Both the position numbers and the translations under genes were made by a program. DNA of 64,000 nucleotides from Hysterangium stoloniferum (lineage: Eukaryota > Basidiomycota > Agaricomycetes > Hysterangiales > Hysterangiaceae). A model generated the notes under the pieces. That model had not been told where the DNA came from and did not search any database. It saw only the letters and a list, made by a program, of their open reading frames with translations. Positions 34,193-45,815 of this stretch are shown here, one piece after another. Position 1 is the first letter of the stretch. Each line of letters starts with the position of its first letter. The stretch is taken from contig WHVD01000038.1 in assembly GCA_015178975.1 (NCBI GenBank), forward strand, positions 124,001 to 188,000, in the 5' to 3' direction.

Positions 34193-35914
34193 ATGGCAAT
34201 GAACAAAGCAAGAGTCGCAGCTGCAGACCGGATACATGGTGGCAGGGCATTAGGCGCATTTTTCTCCCCTCTCGTTGGCCAATCGCTTATGGGACATGGG
34301 ATTTCCTGGCGGATATTTTATTTTGGGTCGCTCATTTTAGCAGTATTGAATACTTCATTTCTTGTCTTCGCTTATCATCCAACCATGGCTGAGTTTTCCC
34401 ACGATCGCATAAATGCGTCTCGTGAAGCATTAAGGCCAACAACTCATGAAGGCAAACTACTCTCGGCTCGATCACCATGATTCTTCCGAAAAATTTCGAG
34501 TGGTGCACGCACCCAGTAGTGAGTGAGACGGAATAGTGATGGGTATCTGTACTTATTGACGTTGTACCCACGCAGCTCTCCGACAAGCTCTTTCCAACCC
34601 ATTGGTTTGGGCTTTCTCGTTTCTTCAAGGGTTGTATGCAGGGAGGTGACAATTATCATGTTTTCCTGCTCACCCCTTACATATTGACCTTTGTCATTCC
34701 TGTTAGAGTATGATATTACAGCTCTTACATAGTCTATGATGTTTCCTGTATCTTTCTGATATTTGTAGTATTTTTCCCAGCACTGTAGGTGCAGTATTGA
34801 GTGAGTTACCTAGTAAGGTAACTGATGTGTAGGCGCTTAGGTAAGCACCCTGTAGCATACTCTGCTGTGGGTGTGGGAAAGTCTCCTTAGTGTTTACTTT
34901 CCTCACACTCACAGTGTGTTTGTCAAGAGTTATTCAACTGTTTCAATAGTTCCGTTGTTATGCACATTTGTTAGTTAACTGCTTTCAAATGACAGTTATT
35001 ACCTATTGTAAACAAACTGCAGGCGGTTGTCTTCCTTCTAGGTCAAAGAGTGTGTGCCTTTTGCATGCCATTTTCCAATATTATTTATTACAATAATTTT
35101 GTAGACCGCAAATCCCAATATGGTGGGCTATGTTAACAGTGGATTTTGGGCAGGAATGGCCATTAGTCGCATTGGCTTAGGTTGTATATATCGCAGGTGA
35201 GTGCAATGATGGTTTTTTTTGGTGATTGCAGTGAAGAATTCCTTCCTAAACAGAATGAGCTCCCGTGCTGTGAAACACCTTCATTGTAATTTGTCAGTAT
35301 AATTTATTTTTCATTTTATTGTTGTGCAATAATTGAATATTTCGATCGTTCAATAGCTGTTTGTCACCAAAACTACTTCCTATCGGCATTAGCTTAAGTT
35401 ACTCGGTTGACCAATTTCAGTCATCACACTCGTATTTCATATTCTTGTATGGCAAATCCCTTCTCTCACGGCTGGGTTTGTCTTCACGTCGGCTATTGGT
35501 GGGCACTACTCTTTGATCAGGTCAACAATCCTATTGACACCATATTTAGGCCTCATTTATGGCCCGTATTCCCGCTTGGCGTGTCTCTGTCTACTCGGAT
35601 GCTCCCTTCGAGACACACATGACCAGCATGGCCGTAATGTGAGTCGTATTCTCCTCGTTTTCTCCAAGTCTTACATGCCAATATAGGTCTACGGTCGCAA
35701 ACATAGGAAATGGTGAATTTCGCATCGCGACACCGTGAACATTAATCCTTTTTATTGATACGCTCTGCATCATTGTAGCTCTTTTCCCGTTCACGGCTGG
35801 AATTCTCATCAATGACATCAGTACGAAGACGTATAGCTATCTTCTGGTTGCTCAAGGTATCGCTTTGGTGCTTCTTTGGTCATTTCTACCTTCCCAAGTC
35901 AAGAATAATGAATA
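34193..35914 (+). pseudogene. MFS transporter remnant, disrupted
   Basis: Four pieces of one major facilitator superfamily protein lie in order: 34193-34480 (GRALGAFFSPLVGQSL, then a hydrophobic helix WRIFYFGSLILAVLN), about 35109-35200 (VGYVNSGFWAGMAISRIGLG, followed by a GTGAGT donor), about 35420-35640 (TLVFHILVWQIPSLTAGFVF, YLGLIYGPY) and about 35770-35914 (LFPFTAGILINDISTKTYSY, ending in a stop). The arrangement fits the fungal BSC6/fucose-permease-like MFS group. About 600 bp of foreign sequence separates the first two pieces, and helices expected there are missing. The usual 10-12 helices cannot all be found, so I call it a pseudogene; an inner-membrane sugar or metabolite carrier was the likely ancestral role. 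Confidence 0.65.
34485..35105 (-). mobile_element. Insertion of unknown type within the MFS remnant
   Basis: About 600 bp interrupts the MFS homology. A minus-strand open stretch (34659-34444, GWKELVGELRGYNVNKYRYP) and an AT-rich portion (34700-35100, with TGTTAGAGTATG at about 34700 and TTATTTATTACAATAAT near 35085) are present. It could be the 5' end of a decayed retroelement on the minus strand, but no family motif is certain. Confidence 0.35.
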
Positions 35915-36031
35915 AACAAAGGGAATAAGCAGCGTTAATACAGCGTATAAAATACAACATATGTGAAGGCGCAGACAATGCAATATGACCGGTATAACAT
36001 TACGTGTGACAGAAAATAGAAAATTAAGGGA

Positions 36032-37635
36032 TCATGAATCCGAGCTGTCTGATGATGACTCTTCTTGTTCTTCACCATCTACGTCTGGCATGCAGTGAGT
36101 GGCGTTTTATTAATAACGATGTTTCAAACAAACCTATGAAGTCTGCGTCCTCTTTCTCTTTCTCTTCCGTTTTCGATCTAACCAATGGCTCCGCGTATGG
36201 CCTCGAAGACGGAGGTCCAGTGCCTGGAGGTACACGTATCCTTGAATTCTGCGCAGCAGATCCTGGTTTGTACATTTTCTTGGACGAAGGCTTAACGTAG
36301 CCATTTGGACTGTGTGCATTAAATGAAGACACAGACTGGGAGGCAGAAGCCGATGGGGAATCGCGGCCGGAGTGTTGAGACACTGAGGGAGAAGCTGGGA
36401 CATATGGGGAAGCCGACGTTGCGCTTGATTTTGCGGGTATTTTTGGTCCTGGAGGCGTGTAGGACTAGAGGGGCGCGTTATTTTGTGGCTCACAGTGAGG
36501 ATAACATGTTAGCTACCTTCTCATCTGTATCAAATTGAGTGCCAATCGCATGCAATGAAATACAGTAACAATGAAGTACGAGGAACGTTGATTTACCTGC
36601 AATTTCCTTCTTGTTGGTCTTTTTCGTGGGTGTACCAGATAATGAACTGCCTGCCTATTGCCAGGTTTGTTATTCAATATCTGTTCTTCATTAATGATAC
36701 AGCCATTACCCTCTTTTGACTTCCATTTATTTCAAGGTCATTTATTTTACCTGGCAGAAGTAGGGCTGTTTTGAAAACAAATTGGGATAAACAAGGGGGT
36801 TAAACTTACCTGTTGCCTTCTTGTGTGACTTCGGCTTCACCTTGGTCTTCCCATTTATAGATTCTCGAGAAGGTGAACCGTAATCAGAACCAGGGAAGGG
36901 CGATCCACCACGGTCGACTTCAGCTCCCAGTCTAATCAAGATCAGTGTTAAATCACAGGATATTACGCATAGTGAGGATATTCACTTGTTATTTGCGGAT
37001 GCGTTGCACGCAGCCCCCCGTCGGAAGCCTTTGCCAATGCCTAAACAGCCACTCAGATGCGGGGCATACCGATTCGATGCAATCTGTAATGGACAGTTAA
37101 ATGTTTATATACAGCGGATAAGGCTTGGTCACACCCTCTTCTGGCAATTTGTACATTCGAAATAAATATTTCCATCAGTTTTGTCCTTGGCGATTGGTGT
37201 GGTAGAAACAGCGGTGACAGTATTTCCAGCCGGCGAGCCTGGTGCAAGTGTGACACACCCTCGGCTGGTTGAGGGCCCAGCACTGTTAGCGTGTTTGCCT
37301 TGCGTGTGAGCTATCATAGGCGTCTTAATGAATGGTTCGTGGGTCAAACATAAGTGAACGTACTCGACCCACAGCTATTGCGTAAGGCATTGGTAAATAA
37401 TGGTACATATGTAAAATCAACACTCACCGTGTCCCACACACAGCGCAAAGAGGGGTAAGGCGTGTCACGTCCTTATGAGACTGTAATACCGCGTCCATTA
37501 TGACCTCATGCAACATGGCAGAGAACAACTGGTTCGACTAGGTGGCGTGAGCTGATAGCTTGAACTGCTATAAGAAGGCATACAAAGGAAGAAATGAGCT
37601 CTTCTTTGGATCTAGTCGGTTCAATGGCGGTAATA
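36032..37635 (-). CDS. SGF11: SAGA-associated factor 11 (SAGA deubiquitinase module)
   Basis: Sgf11 anchors the Ubp8 deubiquitinase to SAGA and helps it remove ubiquitin from histone H2B in the nucleus. Exons on the minus strand: 37635-37584 (SKEELISSF), 37537-37428 (LFSAMLHEVIMDAVLQSHKD, the N-terminal helix typical of the family, ending CAVCGTR), about 37316-37135 (a Ser/Thr-rich linker ending NIYFECTNCQKR) and 37083 to about 36977 (IASNRYAPHLSGCLG). Together the last two give the family zinc finger C-x2-C...H-x3-C. Short Ser/Lys-rich exons follow (RRNGKTKVKPKSHKKATG-like, GTPTKKTNKKEIA, RDSPSASASQSVSSF) and the protein ends in an acidic DGEEQEESSSDSSDS. Introns have GTRNGN donors. The first exon with its ATG and the middle exon between CGTR and the linker are not settled. 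Divergent from MTR3. Confidence 0.78.
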
Positions 37636-37760
37636 CTGCAAAAGAATTGGTGGAGAGCTGTAGCTGCCACAGGACGCGTTCGGGTCTGAGCGGAGGCAAA
37701 CGACCTTGAAGGCCAGCGATCGTACGGGCGCCAATCTGCTATGCGATTTACGTATTTCAC
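37636..37760. promoter_or_regulatory. Short divergent promoter region between SGF11 and MTR3
   Basis: Only about 125 bp lie between the first exon seen for SGF11 (minus) and the ATG of MTR3 (plus, 37761). The stretch has no TATA box and contains CGTACGATCGCTGG-type GC-rich sequence. Shared regulation of the two housekeeping genes is plausible; this is inferred from spacing only. Confidence 0.45.
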
Positions 37761-38804
37761 ATGGCGAGTTTCGACAGAAGAAGGATAAATGGTCCAGAGG
37801 AGAGCAGACCCCCAGTCTTTGAAGATGACGAGGATGCAGAACAGATATCTGTTACACCAAAGACGCGTAAAGGAAGGGCTAACAAAGATATTCGGCCTAT
37901 TTGTACGCGTGTTTTATAGGTGTCATAGGTGTCTTCAGTGCACTAATGCTTGTATAGTTCTCACAACAGGTTTAATCAGTGAGGGGAATGGCTCCTCGTA
38001 CATTGAGACTGAAAAAACAAAGATCGCGTGTGCTGTGTATGCGAATTCTTGTCCTAGCATGTTCAGGGACTGATTTCCACTCAAGATACGGTCCGCGACA
38101 AATAAAAAATGAACCCTATAACGAGATAGGTAACCTGAACGTAGAGGTCAAGTTTTCACCTTTTTCTTGCTCCCGAAGACGGGCACCTCTCAGGGTACGT
38201 GGTCTGGGATACACCTGGACACCGATCTAACCGTATCAGGTATGTTGCAGGATGCGGAGGACCGTTCTATCAGTGTCTTAATCCAACAATCCCTCCTGCC
38301 ATCACTCAGACTTGAACTATTACCAAAGTCGGGCATTGACGTATTCATTACCATAATCGAAAATGACGGAGTTGAGGCCTGTGTTGCCTCCGGAGCTGTG
38401 GCTGCTAGTACTGCACTCGCAGACGCCGGAATTGAAATGTTTGGTCTAGTTACGTCATGTGCAAGTGTATGGTTATATAGCAAATCAGTCTTCTAGAGAT
38501 GCTGACACTGTTCTCCAGGCTATGGTAGAAGAAGATATTTGGTTGGACCCTACCGCCGAAGAGACTGTCCGAGCTCGCGCATCATTTACAATAGCTTGCA
38601 TTCCAGCACTAGGTACCGTAACAAATATCTGGCAAACGGGACAGTTGACTGCAGAGGAAGCTATCTGTGTAAGTCTCCGGCTGCCTCATGAAGCCTACTT
38701 CTCACAGTTTCTAGTGTTTGGAGGCATGTCAGACCTGTTGCAGGGATATCCACAACGTGATGGCCTCAGCTTTGTTGAATTCGCAAGCTGCAAAATGCAG
38801 CTAA
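37761..38804 (+). CDS. MTR3: Exosome complex subunit MTR3 (RNase PH-like)
   Basis: Mtr3 is one of six RNase PH-fold subunits forming the ring of the RNA exosome, which processes and degrades RNA in nucleus and cytoplasm; the ring itself is catalytically inert in fungi. Six exons fit GT-AG rules and keep frame: 37761-37902, 37958-38036, 38086-38194, 38251-38464, 38499-38668, 38715-38804, giving about 267 residues. Visible landmarks: TGLISEGNGSSYIETEKTK (RNase PH start), PFSCSRRRAPLR, then DAEDRSISVLIQQSLLP, ASTALADAGIEMFGLVTSCA, the IWLDPTAEE motif shared with EXOSC6, and a C-terminal helix DIHNVMASALLNSQAAKCS ending at TAA. Intron 4 would be only 34 nt (38465-38498), so that junction is the least certain. 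Starts back-to-back with SGF11. Confidence 0.85.
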
Positions 38805-39143
38805 AGTTTTTTTGTGTGATGCGCTGTTTCTGCCACGATAGGCTAGTACGTGATCATGGTATGGTTGGTAATGCAGGCCGATTAAATAATACAGCTCGTA
38901 GGATACAGTGGGAAGAACGGCCGGCTCTAGATCTTGTAGGTTTCTTCGACATGGAGCCCACTCCATATACCTCTAGGCGACTCTGTGCTACTCTCGACGG
39001 TTCGATTTTTGAGTGGTTTGATCTTAGCCCCTGAGGAGTCTAACAGTAATTGAACTTTTTGGTGGATCATGGTAGTCTCAAATCCGTTCAATGGTACGAC
39101 CTTTTCTCGGCCATTCACTATGAAAAAGTGTAAAGAGTGAGTA

Positions 39144-41232
39144 TTGTCGTCTCCCTCGAAAAAACCAGGAAGAAAACGTAAACGTTTATCAGCAACCCCC
39201 GACACAGAGGAGCAACGGGTTATTAAACAACGCCGAGCAGAGGTGGTCAAGCAGGAGGACGAACCCCCTAGTATAGGAGACACGCCTCTCGATTCAGATG
39301 ATGCAGCTAAGATACTGGATGTATTAGAAATGTAAGTCTATGCACCGCCTCGTTTTATTATCATTTTTTATCGTGTTTCCCTCTCTTAGGATCGATACTC
39401 AAGGTCTATTAGACCGGGTGTTCCCGCTGCCTGAATCACAATCAGCCTCATCGTCCGGGGCCAGCACTTCCAAAGACGCTACCAAAATGTACTCGCTCCG
39501 AACCCTACTGAAACACCCTATAGCACACCCCCTTAAGGTGTTACGGGTGCGCCATTTTACTTTTCGTCTCTCTAACAGTTTACCAATGCGTAGGTGCAGT
39601 CCGCCATTAAGCCATTGTTTCCAATTTCCTCGCAACCGCGATCGCGTCCCTCGATCCCTGCAGCACAGCAACTGCATTTCTGTAATCTCGCCCTCTCCCT
39701 CCTCGACCAATCCTCCCAAAACCACCCACCTATCACACTATCTCAGACAACAATTTTTCCCGAATCTGAAAATTCAGAGTCCTCTTATGGTTTATCCAAC
39801 AAGAGACGGAGATATGCCTTGGCTCAGAAATTGCCTGGTGGCGAGTGGTGGAGCTCTGCAAACACGATTCGTGAAGGTGAGCAGGGCTTGTCGGCTACAG
39901 AAGCAAAAGAGTTTCATAAAGGACATGCCGAGCTTGTATCCATAATTCCTTCATTACCTATTCCAACTTCTAGCTTGCAACGTTAGGCGACCTCCGCATG
40001 GAAGGCCGGAAGGACGTCCGATCTAAATTCAGGCCATTTCAAATGCATTCCCGGTCGCTCAGCTCAGGCACCTTTTTAGACTATGATCCATACACATCGT
40101 TTGCCCTAGCTTTCGACTCAGAAGGGGCGGAAGTAGGTAGAGAGGGGCTTGGTCAAGTGTTGATGGGTCGCATAGAAAAACGAAAGATTAAAGAAAGGAG
40201 ACGGAAGTTAATGGCTCAGTTACAAGCCGAACAGTCTGTGGATATCGATACGGCAGATACTTCCGTGAAAGAGAAGTCAAGGGAACATGATCGACCAGTC
40301 CTTGACGACATTCTCTCAAGTCTATTTCCAGCCCAAGATGTGGATGCCTTCAAGGAAGCGTTGCAACTGTTGCAGGTGGAGGAAGGTGTCGCTGAGCTAT
40401 TACAGAAGAATGCAAGTGCATTGAATCGTCTTAACGGTCTTCAAATGGTCCGGTTACAAAGTGAAGACCCAGAACTTAAGGTGGATACTGAAGAATGGAA
40501 ACTTGGTATGTCTATTTTGAACCCTTGTGGAAATAACTTATAGATAGAACTTTCCGTAGCACAAGAGATCATGAATTCTCTCACCGTGCTCACTGCATTG
40601 CGACCTCGATTCTCGCCGCCTGAATCCGATGCGTCAAACCAACCCCCACTAATTCCACCCGCATCAGTATTACGAGCATTGCATGCAACTCTTCCTTCAG
40701 CGCCGGCTCCAGGATGGAAGGGCACACTAGATGAAACTCGAAAAACCGCTCTCCGCGATGACACCACAGTATATGTCAAAGCGGGTGCTTCCCACTCAGC
40801 ACTCAGCCGATCACTGCAGCCCCAACGACGCCAGCCTATGCCACTCCAGGCTATCCCTCCGGTGCTCAATGTCGCCCGCCCATTTATCCCTACCAGAATT
40901 CGCAGACAGGGCAACGCCCGGGCACGCAGACACCGACAGCTTCTCAGAGCACGTATTATCCCAATGCCTATCTACAAAGCGGCCAGACGGCAGGTAGCAC
41001 TCCACAGTATCCATATAGCTATCCTCAAACGTATGGCCAGTGGTTCAATTACCAGCCGTCTACCGGTCAGAAAGCAGGCGCAACATCATCGTACTATGGA
41101 TCTTATAGTGCACAGACAAGTGTGTCCCGTGCAGTTGGTAATACGGCGAAGCCTCAACAAGCCCAACAAAATGGCTGGGAACAGGGATATGGGCAAAATC
41201 AGACCGTTGCAACGCTCCCAGCTCATTTGAGG
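39144..41232 (+). CDS. Conserved-looking nuclear protein, family not recognised
   Basis: The N-terminal exon is basic (KKPGRKRKRLSATPDTEEQR), a likely nuclear signal, and continues to VLEM at a GTAAGT donor (39332). Further exons: from about 39390 (IDTQGLLDRVFPLPESQ) to HPLK; 39594 to about 39930 (YALAQKLPGGEWWSSAN); about 39970-40504 (LDYDPYTSFALAFDSEGAEV, then a charged helix RKIKERRRKLMAQLQAEQ and an acidic leucine-rich segment DILSSLFPAQDVDAFKEALQ); about 40550-40770 (ALRDDTTVYV); and a Pro/Gln/Tyr-rich tail (NSQTGQRPGTQTPTASQS, YGQWFNYQPSTG) ending LPAHLR at TGA 41230-41232. The start codon is unresolved: no ATG upstream of 39144 joins in frame by a clean intron. Composition suggests a chromatin or transcription factor complex subunit. 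The low-complexity tail appears to continue past the stop (see finding). Confidence 0.6.
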
Positions 41233-41570
41233 TGAGCAGGACCGTCTACGCCTGGCACGCCATCGCCAGTGCGGCAACCATACGCTGCTTACCGTTCGTA
41301 TGTACCTCCTACTCAAGCTCAATCTGGTCGATAGCTTTGTGTTAGTACGGCTGGATCCCTATTTCCTATTTCATGTGCCTCCCACCCAAATGTTTAGTAT
41401 TTTATCACCTAGTACTTACTGTAGACAAGCTGGTATATATTTTTGGGACTGCTCTGGTATGCTTGCCGGTGCTAGATCTAGTTTGAGGACAGAAACGAAC
41501 CTCAAGATTAGGTATACAGGTGGAAAAGATCATCTCTCGTATTAGTAAGCAATCGACACCAATCCCAAAA

Positions 41571-43683
41571 ATGACATATCCTGTTGTCGAAATTATCGTA
41601 AACGGACTGTTTGACGATGCAGATGAGGATACACCAGTTGCAGCAGATCAATTAGCTGTACCCAGGACGTCAACATCCACCGTCACAACATCAACTGCAC
41701 TAACAGAAGCACCGGCATTCGATCCTCGAGAAGGACAGGCTTTCGTTGATGAGGAAATATTGGACTGGTCTGAAGAAGAGGAAGCCGACAATGAAGTGTT
41801 AGAGAGCGAAGAATATGAAGATTACTGGGAGACAAACAGATTAACAAGTGTGGACGATGAAGACTGGTAAATAGCCGAACGAGGTGTGTACTTTATGGCT
41901 CCACTCTTTTTACCTCGACTTTGAAAACAATTATAGACTTTAAAAAACAATATAATTGTCTACGACAACATGTCGCTGCCCTTTCTGGAACATCAGACCC
42001 ACCTGCTTCCAGTGTAGCCAATTCCATCGCTGTCCCAACTCGTATCGTCCCTCTTCCGGCTGTAAACCGTTTACGTGCTCCCGCATCTGCGCCCTCGATA
42101 CCACAGAAAAATTCAGAGCAGCTTGTCGCTTTATCAAAATATTCGTCTCGTCTGGCCCAAATAGACCAGCCGTACGGTCTCATGGGTATATCCAGCAATA
42201 AGAAAGGCCCGAGCGAGCGTGCAAATATGAAGGACAAATCGGATAGAGCAACTAATGAACAAGTGTTGGATCCCCGAACTAGACTGATTCTATTTAAGAT
42301 GATCGGAAGGGGCCTAATTAGTGAGGTCAACGGATGTGTCAGTACAGGAAAAGAGGTAACTAGCTTGTTTTAATCTCTAAATCCGATTGTTGAACAATAT
42401 AAAATCATTAGGCTAATGTATATCATGCGTACATACCCGAGAGGACCCATGTCGCCCTCAAGATTTTTAAGACCTCCATTCTGATATTTAAAGACCGAGA
42501 TCGGTACGTGAGTGGCGAACGCCCCTTTCGACGTGGCTACAGCAAACACAACCCAAGGAAGATGGTCAGGTTATGGGCAGAAAAGGAAATGCGAAATTTG
42601 AAACGTCTCGTGACTGCTGGGACTCCTTGTCCTGAACCTATCGAAGTGCGTGAAAACGTCCTCGTTATGGCCTTTTTGGGAGATAGGGATGGATGGTGAG
42701 CATTATGCTCACTTTCAGCTTAAAGTATAACGTTATATTAGGGCATCCCGTCGTCTAAAAGGCGCCGATATTCCTGAAGACCAGTTTTCAAAACTGTACA
42801 AGGGTCTTTTACTGACTGTTCGGAAAATGTTTCATCAGTGTAAGTTGGTGCATGCTGATTTGTCAGAATATAACATACTCTACCACGAATCGCAACTATA
42901 TATCATCGATGTCGGCCAAAGTGTCGAACAAGACCACCCATCTGCTTTCGATTTTCTCCGGACAGATCTTAAAAACGTGGAAGAGTTTTTTGGACGAAGA
43001 GGGGTGCAGTGCATTGGTCTCCGGAGAGCTTTCGAGTTCGTGATTGGCAAGGGTGTAAACGAGGACGCAGCAGCGGCAGCATGGTTAGAAACACTCCTTG
43101 CGGAAACACTCGCGAAAGGCGAAAGGCATCGATGAAGATGAGTTTCACGAGCTCGCGGGGGAAAATCAGCATGCGGACGATAAAGTGTTTCTGAAATCCT
43201 ATATCCCGAGGACTCTGAATGAAGTGTATGACCCGGAACGGGATGTTGACCTAGTTTCCCGAGGTAGAGGCGAGAGCCTAATATATTCAAATATAATTGG
43301 GGTCGTCGGGGCCACAGACGGTTTAAAGAATATGCAGATAAATACACCAATCAATAGTGTCCCAGAGGAAGTCTCTGGATTGGGAGCTGGCAGTCAAGAT
43401 AATACGGATGATGATGACGTTGAAGAGGATGACCAGTATATTTCCGGAGAAGAGGGGCGAGACGATGCCACAATCCAGGATCGTCGACCTAGAGGTCATA
43501 GGAATGAGGATACGGACGCTAAAAAGGTATTAAACATGGTTCCCAACTGTTCAGTGCTCATTTTCTGGGTTGTTCTGGGAGCGGAAAAAAGCCGTAAAAG
43601 AGGCTGCTAGAGAAAAGCGGAAAACAAAAATGCCCAAGGCGGAGAAAAAAAGGCGGGTTAAAGCAACCGGTGCAGGTGCATAG
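41571..43683 (+). CDS. RIO1: RIO1 atypical serine kinase/ATPase (40S ribosome maturation)
   Basis: Rio1 releases factors from pre-40S particles and is needed for final 18S processing in the cytoplasm. The N-terminal exon (41571 to about 41850) is acidic ([20 protein letters not shown]). Exon 2 (about 41938-42355) has [12 protein letters not shown] and ends in the P-loop region [11 protein letters not shown]; exon 3 (42412-42695) begins ANVYHA and has the catalytic lysine in [19 protein letters not shown]; exon 4 (42742-43526) has [12 protein letters not shown] (catalytic Asp) and [13 protein letters not shown] (metal-binding Asp) and the conserved [18 protein letters not shown]; exon 5 (43582-43683) is Lys/Arg-rich and ends at TAG. 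Length and order match the family. One frame change is needed near 43050-43130, either by a 34-nt intron (see finding) or as a mutation. The exon 1-2 junction is also tentative. Confidence 0.88.
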
Positions 43684-45155
43684 CATCAGGCAATGATTTC
43701 CATTCTACCTTCATCCATATCTGGAAACAGCATGTTTTATTGATTAATTGTTCTATATGCTGTCTACGATCTAATCATCCCAATTATGACTACAATTTCA
43801 ATATATCATCGCCCTCTAGACGTTCTTACCTTCTTGAGCGCAGATTCGATCAACTTCACGGACGAAATTATATTGATCTGTATTATATCGTAATTTTTAT
43901 TTGAGAACTATGCGGCAATGTTTACAACTTAGAGAAGAACGTGAGTGGGTGACTTCCCAGTATGAGAATAGTACCGAGTGCCGCACGATCCCTAGCTTAC
44001 CGGGAGTAGTTCGGCACTCAACGTCCAGCTGAGCGTATGAAGCAATCCGCGCCCTTCTTCTCTTACGACGACGCTGTCATCCCACAGTCTTTAGTTCTTT
44101 TCTCACTCTCTGACATCTTATAATTCATCTATAACTCTCATCTAATTAATTTACCCACCCACCCTGACCCTGTCTCAAAGGCAGTGACATTAATACAGTA
44201 TTCATCGGTTTCGGAGTAATATTTTGATCACATTACATAGGATTAGACAATGTCAGGAGCTGTTTAATGCGTAATGAATACCCACCCTCCCGAGCGGCGA
44301 GTCTTCCCACGCACACGCGGAGAGCTAACGCTCTCCCTCTACCCAACCACACAGCTCTTTACATTGTCATTCCGATATAGACGAAGCTGGATGAAGTGGG
44401 TGTGATACTTTGGTTACCGTTTCTGGCCATCAACGCTCATCCGGGACTGTGGTCCTCTATCCAGCAGAAAATATCTGGGGCCTGGTGATGGAACCCATAG
44501 TTTGTATATCAACTGGACTCCTTCTCACAAGAATATACAGACAGCGGGTGGTAGTCCGGAGCTATCCGACGAAAAAAAAAAACATTCCCTACCTCTTGGA
44601 TAGTGGGAACCACTGACATCCTTCAGCAAATATCCGTGCTCGATAGCATCACATGCCAGGTTGAGAATGAATTACAGTGCTCTCGGGTGCAAGTGAGTGG
44701 ATGTCACCATTAGATATTTACCAGAAATAATGGGCTAAAAATATAGGAGGTCAATGAGTGTCGCCATCTTTCACTGCTTATCAACAGTATCCAGCAGCCA
44801 CAAGCAACCACAAGCACATGCCTTGGAGACATATGGGCTAACAAATTAAGGAGGTTGTGAATTTCTTTTGATGACGGTCGAATCCGCATGCAGTCGAGGT
44901 CCGCAATCTTGAATTTCGAGCATTATCCAAGTTCATTTCGCTACCTGTTCCCTTGGTTCTTTTGGCTCCCATTGTCCCACTATGCCCTTGTTTCTTATTT
45001 CATTGCTTCCAATGTTTCAATTGTGTTCCCCTTTGAGAAGTCTATTGCTCATAGTGTTTATATACGTAGCTACATCAATAAATGTACTCTGCGCAATGCG
45101 AGAGTGTGCTATACTCGGGTACATGATAGAGACACGGGCATCTTAACAAGAAAAT
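43684..45155. other. Intergenic stretch downstream of RIO1
   Basis: No supported gene. Several short open stretches (for example 44410-44616 and 44888-45331) lack any family signature. CCACAAGCAACCACAAGCAC near 44797 is a small repeat. The RIO1 3' end region would lie at its left edge. Confidence 0.5.
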
Positions 45156-45360
45156 ATGGTCAATTCAAAAGAAGACCCTATTGGGCTGCAAGTGTCACAC
45201 AATACCAGCCAGTACGACTGGGGCCACTTCGGCCTTTTCCTGCATTGTGGCTTAGATGCGTATACCGGATCTATCAACTGGGTGAAAACTTGGTGGACGA
45301 ACAGTCTTATCACGAAGAAGTACTTTGCTGACTGTGGACATGACATATGCATGGTGGTGA
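45156..45360 (+). pseudogene. Integrase-core-like fragment
   Basis: A short reading with GHFGLFLHCGLDAYTGSINW and VKTWWTNSLITKKYFADCG resembles the first catalytic segment (D...W(L/V)K-x-WWTN) of integrase-type DDE enzymes that are widespread in agaric genomes, sometimes grouped with Ginger-like transposons. The downstream DDE segment (usually a TQSDPGTEN-like motif) is not found. The call rests on a family pattern remembered rather than searched; treat as a relic. Confidence 0.4.
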
Positions 45361-45623
45361 GTTGTCATCTTTCAGACTCGCAGATATAAATATATTTGTC
45401 CTACTGCGCGCACTTTTGATGGCTCCGTAACTCTTCTATTCCTGTAGAATATTATGAAGGTTACTCGGACTTACAGCCTTGCTGCACTGCAAACACACTA
45501 TTATTCCCATTACTAGAACTTGACGAGAAATTGAGTCAAAAGTACAATCTGGAAAACTTCAAAAGGCTTGAACCTCATACAGTGGCTCAAAAAATCATTC
45601 CAATGTTTTGTTGTTTTGGAAAG

Positions 45624-45815
45624 TGTTAGGATCCCAATCATTTGGCCCCCTGCAACCTTGTTTTACCTTCTCTACCCTCTGGTGTCTTACTATCAGTACC
45701 TCTGACCATGGTGTCACTACCCATGGCACCCTGACACTTTTTCCTTTTCATTGTCCCACCTTGTCTCCATCCTGATGCTCTCCTGTCACCTGTTCTATGT
45801 GTAAATGTTATGTAA
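45624..45815 (+). repeat. LTR fragment, TGTTAGGATCCC family
   Basis: Starts TGTTAGGATCCCAATC and is similar over about 190 bp to 60910 onwards and, reversed, to about 60650-60872 (GATGCTCTCCTG block). It is truncated on the right. Confidence 0.6.

Noticed and set aside
37506-37760. Single-exon reading through the SGF11 N-terminus
   Set aside because: The reading passes through GTATGC...CACCTAG, which behaves as a 46-nt intron; the spliced reading matches the Sgf11 helix better.
38927-39283. Minus-strand 118-residue gene between MTR3 and the unnamed gene
   Set aside because: It overlaps the basic first exon of the plus-strand gene and has no motif; treated as a shadow frame.
44888-45331. 147-residue plus-strand reading as a gene
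   Set aside because: No family signal, no supporting splice sites and mixed hydrophobic composition; part of it overlaps the integrase-like relic in another frame.
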